NCBI GenBank assembly: GCA_002224055.1
Contig: AZLU01000035.1
Span: 198,029 to 262,028, forward strand
Direction of reading: 5' to 3'
DNA from: Pezizomycotina sp. ARF18
Lineage: Eukaryota; Ascomycota
DNA: 64,000 nucleotides
Made by a program: the position numbers and the translations under genes. This document shows, in pieces, positions 36,047 to 47,571 of the stretch (position 1 is its first letter; every line of letters starts with the position of its first letter). The notes beneath the pieces were generated by a model, which did not search any database, had not been told where the DNA came from, and worked only from the letters and a program-made list of their open reading frames with translations.

Positions 36047-37272
36047 TAATGCGGTCTACCGCCGGGCGTATCGTAACTGCCTCTTGTCCTGAAGAGGGGT
36101 GTGTGTGTGGAAAGAATCGATAAAGCCCAAAGAGGAGGGGGGGGGGGGCGGATATTAATACAATAATCGAGAAAGGAAGGAAGGAAAAGAAGCAAACTAA
36201 GGGGAAAGAAAAGAAAGGAGAGGAAAAATAAGTCTAAGGCCGGTTTAGAAACAAATTAGTGAAGATAAAAAGGAAAAGAAGAACAGAATGTCAATCCTCT
36301 GATAAGGAAACAAAAATAAAGAAGGAAGGAAAAAGGGTCACAGAAGAAGAAAAAAAAGAATAATCAAAAGGGAAGAAGTGACCGAAAACAGAATTTTAGG
36401 AAAAAAAAAAATAAAAAAAATAAATAAAAAATATTCACACCACCAGAAAGAATAGTTCTAAAGAGCACAAGAGAAACAAACAATAAACAAGGAAACAACA
36501 GAAGAATGAATAAAAAATAAAAAGATAGAAAGAAAAAAGAGGATAAAGAATTTCTCTGTTTCAAACAAAAAAGAAAAAGAGGAATAATAAGAGAGTAAAA
36601 GAAGGGAGGAGAGAGAGAGAGAGAGAGAGTAAGTAACAAGGGTGGAAATGAAGGGAACGAGGGATAAGGAAGAATAAAGACTTTTCTTTTCCTTCTTTTT
36701 GGCGGGATGGGGGGTTAGAGTTTCGAGAGAGAAAGGGCCTTTTTTTTTAATTTATTTTATTATTATTTTTTTTCCTCTTCCTCTCACGTTAATTTTAAAG
36801 AAATTAATATAATCTTGTCAAACGAAATAAAAAGAAACCACCACACACGAAAAATTACCCAGGCAGTTCAAAAGGATAATTTTTTTTATCTATCCAAATC
36901 CGTCCCTTATTTTTATATATATAGATAGATGAAATTCTTATAGACCGACCGACCGAAAAAGAAACGCCTTATCCAGAAAAAAAAAATGTCGAACCAAAAA
37001 CCTCCAAGCGAGAGACCTTTTCTTTTTTAATAAAAAGAGGGCTGAGAAAAATACCCTACGACAATCTTGTTCTTCCGAGGAAAGATGATATCCTAAAAAT
37101 CAATCCTCCTTTTTCTTATTGTTGCTGTTGAGCTCCTAAGGCCTAGTATCATAGGGACCTTTTGGGGGTGGGTAGGCGAAGTGCAGCAGTCGAGGGACTC
37201 ACTCCTTCGACAGCAGAGCAAGCCTCATGAAAATATATTTATCGTCTGTTTAGTGAGTGTTGGTGGTTCGTT

Positions 37273-37302
37273 CGTTGTTGTCGTTGTCGTTGTCGTTGTC
37301 GT
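37273..37302. repeat. (GTCGTT)n hexanucleotide microsatellite
   Basis: About five tandem copies of GTTGTC/GTCGTT in the upstream region of the FHA gene. Not in a supported reading frame. Confidence 0.7.
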
Positions 37303-37741
37303 GCGAAGGTCGTTATAGTCGCTGGACAAGGTAAGAGTGTTATTTGGCCCTTCTTTGTCGTAATGGAGAAAGATGATGGATGGATGGGAAATAATAATAA
37401 TAATAATAAAATGAGTAAGTAATATAACAAGCCTTCCTGTTTCTGATTGCTGTCTTTTTTCCTTCGTACTATAAATTTCGCACAGCTTTCCTTCCTATTC
37501 CTGCTCCGTGGGGGAAAGAAGGCTCCTTGGAAGTAAAGGTGTGTGATCTCGATCTGAGAAAAGGAAAGAAACGGTATATATAACGGAAAAGAGCAGAAAG
37601 GAAGAAAAAAAAAAAAAAAAAAAAAGAACAGAAGAGCACTTGATTAAGGGTGGGTTCACCGACGGCAGGGTAATAATGATAAATTTATTGCAGGAAAGAG
37701 ACAGCGACGCTAAGGGAAAAAAAAATTTTAGCACCCTCTTT

Positions 37742-37784
<43 letters not shown>
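37742..37784. repeat. Long T run followed by A run
   Basis: About thirty T in a row abut twelve A, forming a self-complementary end. Length is likely misestimated, since homopolymers elsewhere here are visibly miscounted. Confidence 0.6.
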
Positions 37785-38319
37785 TTTACTTTAATTCATG
37801 GCAGTATTAAGCGACTGCCAGGATTACTCAGATATACCTCAGCAGCAACTCTACCTTGATATCCACGTATAACCAAAAATTCATCTACCTCAACCAACTA
37901 ATGTCTGTTTTCACAACTCGCACTTGATTCTTCATCTGGCGTCCCATCATTTGCCACCGCGAAGAATTTCAGGAACGAAATTGACAACATTCCCCCTATC
38001 TTGCGACTCCTGAGGGATAGTTATTGGGAAACCAGTCGTATCCCTGTGTGAACGGCAGGGACTTTTCCAGCACGAGGCCGCAGGATTTCCCCACGACAAG
38101 TAACCGTTTTGCTGTGCTTTTTTCCCTGAAAATAATCAACATATCGACCTTCATCAAGTGCGTAGCCGCTTCGGATTTTTTTTTTTTTTTTTAATATATA
38201 AAAATAGCTAAGCTTAAGGCGCATTTTATTATTTACAAATTTATTTCCCTCCCGACTTTCGCCCTTTTCTTCGTCTTCGATATACCTTCGATATACTGAC
38301 CCTCTCAAAGCATCCACGC

Positions 38320-40062
38320 TCCTCAAGGTCCTACGTCGGAAGGGTTGCCAAGGGAGAGCGAGTCGACGGGCTACCCAGCGGTCTGTTCGCGTGGTTCAAG
38401 ATCGATTGCCGAAAGGGGCGAATACATCCTCGAAAAGACGTACTTGGACGTCTACTTCTTCCTACGACTCCTGAAGGTCCGGGTTTTCATCAACAACTTT
38501 GCGACACGATAGAAGAACCTAAAAGATAGATAGTAAACCCCTGAAAAGAGAGATTGCTAAGGGGACGGTTGTTTTGAAAGATGCTATCCTGATACATCTT
38601 TAGAAAGTTTTACAATCCGACGACGTGGTGGGCAACCTCGAGAAGATGGTTGAGGATATGATAAAACCTCCGGAGATCATTACTGTAATCCCCCCTTAAA
38701 TTTACTCCTGCTTTACCCAGAACTAGTGTGTTTATTCTGTAGATCTCTGCAGGAAGCATTACCCTAAACCAAGCAAGGAACTCTTCTCTCTTCAATTCGA
38801 TGGAAAAGACATGCTTTCCCACCGTTTTGGATTGGCAGGTGCTACCCTAGCGAAGGCATGGGGCACGGCGGAGGGACCAGGCTTTCGAAGAATACCTGCG
38901 AGGTTCAAGTCTCCTGTTGGCTATGTGAGTTTTTATGTTACCTCGTTCAGACAACAATCTGAAAATTTGCAGTTTATCGCCGAAGCTAACAACAGAAACA
39001 GCTGAAGGCATCGAGAAAATCGTGAGGCACACAGCCTTGGAGTCTCACGAATCAGCAACCAGATCTATCATCAATTTGATTCTTGTTGAATGCCTAGACA
39101 TTATCCAGCCGATAGCATCGAAAAAATCGGGTCTCGACACCGAGGACTCCAAGAACCCAACTACAGAGTCCATGTCTTGTTCTCCAATTTCGTCGTCTCC
39201 CCTCATCGCATCACGTCACTCGTCTCCACCGCCATCCTCAACGCCTCCCGCACCCCAAGGACACATCTACAAGCTTTCGGACCCCTTGGCTTCTAACACT
39301 TCACCGCTTCCATCCACCTCCGTCGCCACCCGAAATCGGCCAACACGACGGAGACACACATCCCTGCACCTCTAAAGCTTTACTATGAGCAAACCCTGAC
39401 TGCGCTGGTATCAAACCGTGGCTCTAGCCTCAAGGCAGTGCGGGTTACGGGAATTGCAGATTATGTGCTCGGTTATGATACTGGGCATCTGAGGCTGACA
39501 GAGGGTTGCGCTGGGTTCGTTGACTTTGGCTATATGGTGGCGGTTGAAGCGAAGCGCCGCGGAGCTGTGCTGTCAGCCGTCCGCAGTGTCTTTGTTATAT
39601 GGGTATCATGGCTGCAAACCGAAAAGCGGCTAGGAAATTCAACTGGACGATCTCCGGTATTTGCTCTAGTGGGACAGAATTTCTCTTCTTGAGATTAAAT
39701 AATAGGGCAAGGTAAGTGCTCATGAATCTTTTTTCATTTGAATTATTCTATTAGACGACACTTGGCCCTAATTCCTTTAAAAGGTTATAAGAAGTCAGAT
39801 TTTCGGCCTCGAAACCACGGCAGATCAAAAGGCACTCCTTCAAGTATTTCTCACGATTCTTCATGCGGCCCGCACGTCTAGTCCACGGAGCAGTCCGTTT
39901 ATAGATAAAACGAAAATTCTCAGTAACGTTCGGGCTTTCAATCAGGAGGAGAATGACTCATGGGTGGACTTTAACATCGACGATTTCGATGCTCTTCAAG
40001 GTGTCGAGATGGATATCGATAACTATGACTTGATAAGCCCAAATTTTACTCCAGTCACTTAA
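38320..40062 (+). CDS. Hypothetical protein, possible PD-(D/E)XK-like fold
   Basis: Family not firmly recognised. Near 38335-38519 a frame without an ATG reads EKTYLDVYFFLRLLKVRVFI with good coding character, ending in a stop. Around 39370-39600 is YYEQTLTALVSN, then GIADYVLGYDTG, then VAVEAKRRG; the D...(15-30 residues)...V-E-A-K pattern resembles the active site of PD-(D/E)XK nuclease-like domains in many fungal hypothetical proteins. A frame-shifted continuation gives a LLCYMGIMAA-like helix and FLRLNNRA. The C-terminus is acidic (DSWVDFNIDDFDALQGVEMDIDNYD) and ends TPVT-stop at 40060-40062. Introns are probable near 38920-38970 and 39700-39780. The 5' end is not defined and the locus carries several frame breaks. 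Nuclease activity is inference. Confidence 0.5.
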
Positions 40063-40586
40063 TAATTGTCATCCGTTTGAATTTGTATTATATTTGGTCC
40101 AAAATTGTATGCTCCCACGGCATTGACTCTGTCCAAGACCACAAAAGTGTCGCTGCCCCTTTATCTATAGCAAGGGCTACAGCAACGATAGAAGAAGTAT
40201 TAAATAAGTATTATTATTATTCTCCAGCCCTTTATTATATGCGGATACATCTCATTTGAGTATAAAAAAAGTAGTAACGAAATAAAGTAGGCGGTATTAT
40301 GATAAATACCTAATATGATATATCGGTTTGTGATAGTATGGCATGATGGTTTTCGTAACGGTATAACATAATAGTTGTTTATACCAGTAATAAGTAATAG
40401 ATGAAGTATGAAATATTATTAAATGTGTTTGCATTTGCAACATCACGACATGATGGATTTTGTAGCAACCCAAGATGGTGCGTAATATAGAAACAATCTT
40501 GCATGGTCGTCTCTATACTCTTAGAATAGGATTAGGCATTGTCTTAAGACGTTTATATTTTAATCTGGACTCTGGGAAAAAAAAAA

Positions 40587-40734
40587 AAAAACCCTTGAAC
40601 TAGGAAGGACCATTTCCTGAACCGTAAAAAAGAGGCAAGATTAGCCGTCCCTTTAGATTCGATATTTCAAATTCGACCGGAATAACAAAAACCCGAATCG
40701 GGAAAGACCATTTCCTGAACCGTAAAAAAAGAGG
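40587..40734. repeat. Direct repeat pair spaced 98-99 bp
   Basis: Two near-identical copies of about 33 bp lie at 40603-40635 and 40701-40734: GGAA(A)GACCATTTCC, then TGAACCGTAAAAA(A)GAGG. Similarity extends upstream into AAACCC..GAA. Each copy contains a small inverted repeat (GGAAA...TTTCC). A weaker related pair, CATGATGG(A)TTTTxGTA, occurs at about 40342 and 40449. Confidence 0.7.
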
Positions 40735-40992
40735 TAAAAAAAAATTTTTTTTAATATATTTTTGAAAAGAATTAAAATTTCTAGTTCCTAAAGTGGTACC
40801 AAAAAAAAAGAGGGTGTTTAAAAAAGAAATTTAACACCCTACAGGCAAAAAAAAAATGACCAAAGTACGACTTCACAAGGAGAGACTAAAAGGAAAGTAT
40901 CACGCCTTAATAACGACTATAGAGAGGTACCTTGGATAGAGAGATATATCGTAATGATTTAGCAATAAACAGGGCCAAGGGTGGGCTGCCAA

Positions 40993-41076
40993 AAAAGAAA
41001 AAAAAAAAAAAGAAAGAAAAAAAAAAGAAAGAAAAAAAGAAAGAAAAAAAGAAAAAAAAAAAGAAGAAAAAAAAAG
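40993..41076 (+). repeat. Poly-purine AAAG/AAAAG tract
   Basis: About 84 bp of uninterrupted purines made of A runs separated by single or double G. It drives spurious Lys/Glu-rich and Phe-rich frames on both strands, which were not called. Confidence 0.8.
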
Positions 41077-43834
41077 GTGTGAGAATTTTTATTGAAGAAA
41101 GCAGACAGGACGTAAGTAAAATGTAAGGTCTCGCTTTGGAGCCAATGATCTGGGAGCGAAAGGCTCGGGGTAAAGTTGTGTCTGCCTTCCTTTCCCCTTC
41201 CTTTTTTTTTTTTTTTTTTTTTTCTACTTGCAAGAAAGAAAGAAAACTCCACTATCTTCTTGCTGTTTCCGAATGATGCTAATTTTACTTCGCCTGATTC
41301 CTTCTCTCTGCTACTTCCACGCTATCAAAGAACACGAGAATGAGCTTCGAGACCTTCGAGCTCAAGAAGAACTGCAAGCATGCCCCGGACGTCCCGGAAG
41401 GAAGACCGCAAAAAGATCGAAATTGACACGAGCAAAGAAAGGAGCGAAAGCAACCGGAAACAGATGCACGTCTTCCTTTTCCTTTTCGCAGGGAATGGAC
41501 CAGGTTTAGCCCGTAGAGAAAAAAATAGAAAAAGTCCTTCTGCAGGTTAAATAACAGCTGCTTAACTCTCTTTACCTATTTGGACTCACCCTACAGTAAT
41601 CTGTTCCCAGCAGCGAGGTACACGGATGTTCAATGAAAACAGGAGCGAACAAGGTACCTCACACCATCTATTTCTCCTTTTTTTCCTTTGGTTTTCAGGC
41701 CAGCGGGGCAATTTTCCCGAAAAAGAAAAAGAGGTGCAGCTTTCTCACTCATTATTCTAAACTCGAATGCGTAAGGATCGTTGATTTCGCTCCACGAGCA
41801 ACTACGCCCTTTTGGATTTGTGCTCAAAAATAGTTCTCTTCCAATTCTTCCGCTATCGAAGAGAACACTTTTTTATCTTTATACAACGGTTGTCCGCCGA
41901 ACGCACCAAGGTTTATTTTCTACTACCTCCGGAGATCAAGCTGTGGAATAGTGAAATCGGGGACCCTAATCCAAGTTTTTTCAGCTCTTCTGAAGACTGC
42001 TGCTGCGGCGAGACCCTATAACCTCGGCCGTATATTCGGTCACGACTTGATATTGTGGAGCACGCATGTACCGTATTCGATGTCGATGATACTTTAGGCG
42101 ATCGTTCTTTGAACATGGCCGTGACCGTGAACAGGTACCGACGTTTCATGTACCAATCAAAAACAGGTCGGAAACTAAAACGATATCATCAAAGTGGTCA
42201 CGAGAGCCATTCCATTCACTTCCTCTTGTTTCCTTTTCTTTCCCTTTTCTTAATAAGTCATTTCGCAAATCTTTTTCCCCACGTTGTTTTCTATCAAGGG
42301 AGAAGAGAACGCTTCTTTTCTTCTCAGATTTGTTTCTGATCAAGCTCTGGATCTTCAGTTGCCTCCAAGGCGAAAAGAGCTTCTAGAGTGTGTTTATACT
42401 CCGGCAATATAATTAACCTTTTGGTTGTAGTCACTGTTCCAGTTACACTACTTCCACCCCCTTGCGTAGAAGTTTTAATTTCTTGTTGTATAACTACCAA
42501 GTTAGCTCAACACAACAAGCTAAAAGAAGCATAGCTACAAGCTATGGTTTTACATGTGAAATATATCCAACAACTCACGAGAAGGGAAGCAGCATGTTTT
42601 TCCTCCTTTGATATAAAGTATATTTCGAAGCTCTTTTCTCTTTCTATCCTTTTCTTCCTTTTACTTACACGAGCCTTCAGAACGGCCAAACGGCTTTTTC
42701 AAGCGATACCACAAAAGATGATAGGCGCCTATCATATATCACAGCACGATAATGTTTAAAGAAGCCGGTCCACACCGCATCAATATACTCGAATAAAACA
42801 AAAAAACGTTCAAGCCTATCAAAGCTTCGTCCCATCATTTTCTTCAAATATTCTGGCTAAACAAACGCAGAAAAAAAGGGGGCTCTAAGAATAACCGTTT
42901 CGTGGTCCTGAATATCACATTCTAGCCCCCTTATTGGTGGTATCCCCTCTCCCTTGCCCCACTTTTCCCCGAAACCTTTTTTTTTTTTGGTTTCCTGCAT
43001 CGTTTTCTATTTTTTTTTTTTTTTTTTTTTTTATATAATCTCCACACGACCGACTCTCTGATAAGAAAGCAGATTTTCTTCCAAGGATACTTACGGACTA
43101 CAGTGGAGCTACTTGAGGTTCTTGCATGCGTTCTCCTTAGTTCATTACCGTTTTCTCTCTTGCATGAAACATTTTAGACACGCGACCCCTCTTTAAGAAC
43201 CGTTTTTCTTGTGGCTGTTGCGGGGCAAAATTCTCTATCTCGCCAACAGGTAAGGTACCGCTGTAAGCTGTTTGCTTACCGAGTAATTCTGGTGTAGCTA
43301 TACGTATATTGGTGTAGTAATCGTTGCTTCATGATGAGCTGTGATAAGTATCACACGAAGGAAAAAGGGCTGACTGCTATTCGTGCCTGCGGGAAAGCTA
43401 AAATACCTCGACGTATCTATCCGGTTTTATAAATATTAAAAAAAAAGACCTGGACGCCTTACGAACACGTTTGAGGTGGCCAGGTTGACAGATTTGAAAT
43501 GTGTATGGTTTTTTTTTTTTTTTTTTTTTTTTTTGCGAGTATGATGAATATCGTTTCGCTTTTCTTTGTTTGATAATAATGGAAAGGAAGAAGAAAACAC
43601 TACTTGGCTAGCAATATGCGTGACGAATTTCCCTAAATACAGAATGAATGAACAGAGAAAAAAGAAAATGATAAGAAAAGAAAGAAAGAAAAACTCCTAG
43701 ACCCATTTTTATAAATGAAGGTTTTTTATCATGGTATCGTAAGAAAACAAGTAACATAAGAGAGATCTCTGGAAAAAAAAAGAAAAAAAAAAGGGATATC
43801 CTGTCCTTTTCTCTTCTATTCTTTTTAATAAACG

Positions 43835-45249
43835 TTAAACTGCCCCTAAAGAACGGCGCGCCTTATCAGGCTCCTCCTCATCCCAAACAATATTCGTAAC
43901 CTGATCCGGAGTATCGAACACCGCATCTGCAATAACCTGCCCGATCATTCCGTCTTAACGTCGCGCTGCATAATCACACCCTAGAGTTCGTACCGACGGC
44001 GATCATATCTCCTTTACTGTTCAGCGAGAACGAGCGGGGAAGCATACCCCCCGCCGACCACGTCTGCACGTGTTCCAGCGTCCCGTTCGCGGTGGGCTTA
44101 AACGTGACGAGCGTGTCTACGGGTTCGGACTTGCAGTTTTTCAGTTGTTCGTCGCAGTTGTCGATGGAAGAGAGGGAGGTGTTGCGGTTGGAGACTATGA
44201 GGAAGTTGCGGTCGGGCTTTTTTATAACATAATTAGAAAACCGATAAATTCATATTTGAAAGATAGTAGAGGAGGGAATAGGATACTTACAGAAAGCGCA
44301 AGCTCGCCCGCAGCGTACCCTTGCTTCCACGGCGCATTATTCGCGTTCGTCGAGCTCAAATGCGTAACCCAGCTCGGCGCGCCTTCCTTGTAATTGACCT
44401 GGTATCCCTCAATGTTGCTGGAAATCTCCCCGACGACGTAAAAGTACACCGACTCGTCCTGCGTTTTCCCATCGTACGATTTCCCGCTCATAGGGACGAA
44501 AACGGCGTGGCGCGGACCAGTCTTTGGCGGAACGGGGAAGAACTCGTACGATACGTTTTCGCCCGCTTTGACGTTACCGTAGTTGACGACCAGACGCGTC
44601 CTGGCCGAGGTCCGGAGTGAAGACGTATTTACCAGTGGGGTCGAGGATGGTTTCGTGCGCGTGGGCACCTTTTTGGTTACTAGCGCATCCGGGGTGGGTG
44701 TTGAAGGTGGTCAAATTTTCTGAGGATACGTAGTTCAGATCCTGATCGAAGGCACTCAGACCGCCGGGCTCGTAGTGCGCTATAACGTGCAGTCCCTTCT
44801 TCCCGCCGTCCGTAGGTACCCAAACCGTATGGACGGGCCCGCCGAAGGTGGTATTTACGACTTTACTCAGCTCCAACGTCCCCTTATCATCGACGGTGTA
44901 CTTCGCCAGACTAGCGGATCCAGCGGACGGATCCCACTGCTCGTTTAGGCAGTAGAGGACTTTATCGGTCCTGTCGTAGTTTAACCAGGTGGGCTGCTTA
45001 CCGCAGTCGGTGTTTTTCGATACGGGAGTGAAAGCGAGCGCCGTGCCCGAGGTCGTGCCGAGGTGGAAGGTGGTGACGTTGCGTTGTAGTTCGAGACGTA
45101 CAGCTTCGAGATGAGCTTCGAGATCGTGGCACTGCTGGCCGCGCGGGTGTACGACGGCTTTGGTGCGTTGGGGATCTGGAAGGCACCGAGGACGGGTGCG
45201 GCAGTCAGACAGCATAAGCTGACGAGGTGTTTAGCTGTAATGATCGCAT
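43835..45249 (-). CDS. Secreted lactonase-type seven-bladed beta-propeller
   Basis: Lactonase-family (6-phosphogluconolactonase / carboxy-cis,cis-muconate cyclase-like) propeller. The N-terminus has a hydrophobic signal-like stretch (HLVSLCCLTAAPVLGA), so export is likely. The body reads LYVSNYNAT, TALAFTPV, CGKQPTWLNYD, VLYCLNEQWD, PVHTVWVPTDGGKKGLHVIAHYEPGGL (split by frame here), then HPGCASNQKGAHAHETILDPTGKYVFTPDLG, the family's H-A-H motif. After a break come ENVSYEFFPVPPKTGPRHAVF and VYFYVVGE. A spliced last part (intron 44290-44217) gives PDRNFLIVSNRN, LPRSFSLN, GQVIADAVFDTP and ends RRSLGAV-stop. The start ATG (45249) needs one base shift to enter the signal frame. The blade pattern is convincing; the substrate is unknown. 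Confidence 0.85.
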
Positions 45250-45716
45250 TTTCTGTTGTATGTGTAGTTTCCGCTAAGCGACCCTTTAAGAGCGAGTGAG
45301 TGAGAGATATTTCTTTTCAGCGAAAGGAAGTGAGAAGGAGAAGTCCTAGACTTTTTCGTTTGAAGATGTTAAAGAAACTAAAGGAGAAGTGGAGTAAGGA
45401 TTGTTGCAAAATTTTCAATACATTTTTTTTTTTTTATTCACAAAGAATGGAGAGACAACAATAAATGATAGGATATTATTTCAGTTAAAAAGAAAAAACA
45501 AAGGAGGATCAACCTCTTGCTTAATATTTAAATAGAAATAACTAGTAGATATAGTGACATTACAATGGATAAGATAGGATCGATGGGAAGAATTGCGCTG
45601 CCTAGTTATACTATTATCGAGCACTATTAGTTATTAGCACATCAGCATTTCAAAGAAGGCAATAGAATCATCGTATCGCCATCCACATTCCAGCTCCAGC
45701 CTTGGAAGCCTTCCAA

Positions 45717-45749
45717 TGCCCCTTTCCTTTCCTTTCCTTTCCTTTCCTT
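45717..45749. repeat. (CCTTT)n pentanucleotide microsatellite
   Basis: Six tandem CCTTT units on the + strand between the lactonase and MGR2 genes. Confidence 0.8.
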
Positions 45750-46106
45750 GGCTCGTGCTTCATCCCCCCCCCCCCCTTCGTGCCTGGCCCTCGACTATCC
45801 CACGGTTCCCTGGCCTATCATGGCGGCTGTCTAGTTATAGATGTTTGAGAGTATTCAAAAGCGGAAAAAAGCGCTCGCTCCTTTGGTTAAAAGTAGAAAT
45901 AGATAAGATGGTTTGTTAAGGTGCGTTGTTCCTTGTGTTGTGTTTTAATGTTTCTGGTTCCTGGAGCCCCTTGTTACACATTACTCCTGAATTTCGATTG
46001 GCTTACTCAGACGCTTAGAATAACTCCCCTACCCTCGACCCCCAGCTAAAGAGGGTATATTTGGAACAGAACCATACAAATAAATAGTAAGGCGACACAA
46101 ACGGGG

Positions 46107-46107
46107 A

Positions 46108-46145
<38 letters not shown>
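46107..46145. repeat. (ATT)n trinucleotide microsatellite
   Basis: About thirteen uninterrupted ATT units on the + strand. Confidence 0.9.
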
Positions 46146-46374
46146 CAGGCCGTTCTTTTTTTTTTTTTTTTTTTGACAAATTCTCGGAACAATCTCAAGC
46201 GAACCAGTCAACTCCACACAAACACGACGGCGTCTACATCACCATACAGCCGCCACTACTTTTTTTAAACCTTGAAGCTATTCGAAGCTTTCCATTGGCT
46301 TGAGGAGAATACAAGCCTCGTACCTTTTTTCTTTTGTTTTCTTTCTTTTCTCCGAATTCCTCACGATTTTCACA

Positions 46375-47071
46375 ATGCCGATTCCAGCTGGAGCCGGTGG
46401 CATGCATGGCCCTCCACGTTCGACAAGCGTGCGTCAAACATTACCACCCTTACCGAGTTATTTTCTTCTCCTTCAACGACGCCGAAAGCTAACGGACAGT
46501 TTTTGTCTCTGAACTTCTAGTGAAAATGGGCGCTCTCATGGGAACCTGTACGACCACCTCCCTCGTCCTTGCCTTTCGTCCCTCCTCATCTTATTCACCC
46601 CGCCAAGCGGCGGCAGTAATGGGAAATACCTTGCGCATCTTGAAACAGAATACACTATCCTCCCCAATATTAACTTCCATCAACTTCTTTTATTTTAGCC
46701 GTAGGACTCTGCATCGGCTTCATATTCGGCGGCTACAGCATTATGCGGTACGGCGCCGGTCCCAACGGCCTCTCCGGAGCCTGGGCAGTACATGCTGGGA
46801 TCCGCTGCGACGTTCGGGTACAAAAATCCTCCTCTTCCTTCTTTTCGCACTCTAGAATGTTCTACAAAGCCAGCTGTAGGGTATGGCGCTAATAAGATTC
46901 GTGTTTTGACTCAGGTTCTTTATGTCGATCGGTACGGCGATACGGACGGAGACGCACAACAGGGAGATCGAGGAGCTGCTACGGAAGGCCAAGAGGCTGC
47001 AGGTAGAGCGCATGAAACCGTCCGCGGTGGGTGCGGGGGAGAGGAGGTACCAGTGGCCGAGCAGCAGATAA
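46375..47071 (+). CDS. MGR2: Mgr2/Romo1 TIM23-complex protein
   Basis: Small inner-membrane protein that couples the TIM23 translocase and acts as lateral gatekeeper for preprotein sorting. Four exons splice neatly: 46375-46428 (ending WPSTFDK in the family frame), 46521-46547 (LKMGALMGT), 46699-46817 (SVGLCIGFIFGGYSIMRYG, then RSLGQYMLGSAATFG) and 46915-47071 (FFMSIGTAIRTE ... YQWPSSR-stop). The joined protein of about 118 residues has the two-helix hairpin, the GxxxG-rich first helix and the GSAATFGFFMSIG signature of Mgr2/Romo1. Introns are 46429-46520, 46548-46698 and 46818-46914, all GT...AG. Two frame corrections are needed: one in exon 1 near CATGGCC 46405-46411 and one near the loop GAGPNG 46755-46775. 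Confidence 0.92.
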
Positions 47072-47571
47072 AAAAGAAAAACGGAAGAAACAAACAGGAT
47101 GGAAGCGGTTAATGGCGAATTGCGACTACATGGCGACTAAAAAAATCCTAGATTGGTGACAAAACATCCTAGATGGCGACAAAATAACTCATAAACCCCA
47201 GAAACAAAATGGCGCAATTAGAGGAGGCGATTAAGGAAAGTATCCCTGCTCTGGAAGGTCTCTCTGGCTGGAATGAAGTGTTATTATAAGTAAGCATTTG
47301 TAAAATAACTCCCGTAAAAAGTAAAAAACATACATGTAAATATTCATTCGTAAAGGCAAAAGTGATCTTTCCTCCAGGTTATACTTTAAGCATGTTTGTT
47401 TTTGCTTTGCTCTAATTGCTTTATTTTATGCATTAAGTACATATATGAAAGGCTATAATCGCCTTTTATCAAGAAAGTATTTCTTTAGAAGCTAGTTAGT
47501 AAGAGATATTCCACTTTTTGCTCTCTCTCGCTTCTATCGATATAAAGATAGTTTTTTTGTATAAGAATAAT
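47072..47571. other. Convergent 3' region, MGR2/RPN5
   Basis: 500 bp, AT-rich. Just after the MGR2 stop it contains short repeated units ATGGCGACxAAA and ATCCTAGATxGGxGACAAAA (47130-47184), described in the findings. No gene seen. Confidence 0.5.

Larger units (their letters stand above)
36047..38319. promoter_or_regulatory. Purine/pyrimidine-asymmetric upstream region of the FHA gene
   Basis: 2.3 kb with no supportable gene. The + strand is strongly purine-rich at 36090-36680, so the FHA gene's coding strand is CT-rich there. It also holds a (GA)n tract (about 36609-36629), a (GTCGTT)n hexanucleotide stretch (about 37273-37302), and a T run of about 30 directly followed by an A run of 12 at 37742-37784. 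Promoters of both flanking divergent genes should lie within. Confidence 0.45.
40063..43834. other. 3.8-kb region without supportable genes
   Basis: AT-rich sequence with many A/T runs (40576-40591, 41201-41223, 43011-43033, 43508-43534). It holds a repeated motif pair near 40.6-40.7 kb and a purine tract near 41.0 kb, both listed separately. A frame at 41228-41509 (basic, Lys/Arg-rich end) and the stretch at 41.8-42.4 kb have no recognisable domain. Nothing here could be called with confidence. Confidence 0.5.
45250..46374. promoter_or_regulatory. Divergent upstream region, lactonase / MGR2
   Basis: 1.1 kb between divergent starts. It holds a T run near 45423-45436, a (CCTTT)n stretch at 45717-45749, a C run at 45766-45775, a (ATT)n microsatellite at 46107-46145 and a T run near 46156-46174. 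CT-rich sequence immediately precedes the MGR2 ATG. Confidence 0.45.

Noticed and set aside
40907-41252. Poly-Lys and poly-Phe frames on both strands
   Set aside because: Translations of the AAAG purine tract; the repeat itself is reported instead.
41630-42343. Frames on both strands near 42 kb
   Set aside because: No domain or consistent reading frame with homology-like text; nothing links them to a gene.
43835-47071. Functional cluster of the lactonase with its neighbours
   Set aside because: Neighbours are housekeeping genes (Mgr2, Rpn5, Vma22) with no shared catabolic role; adjacency alone is not evidence.
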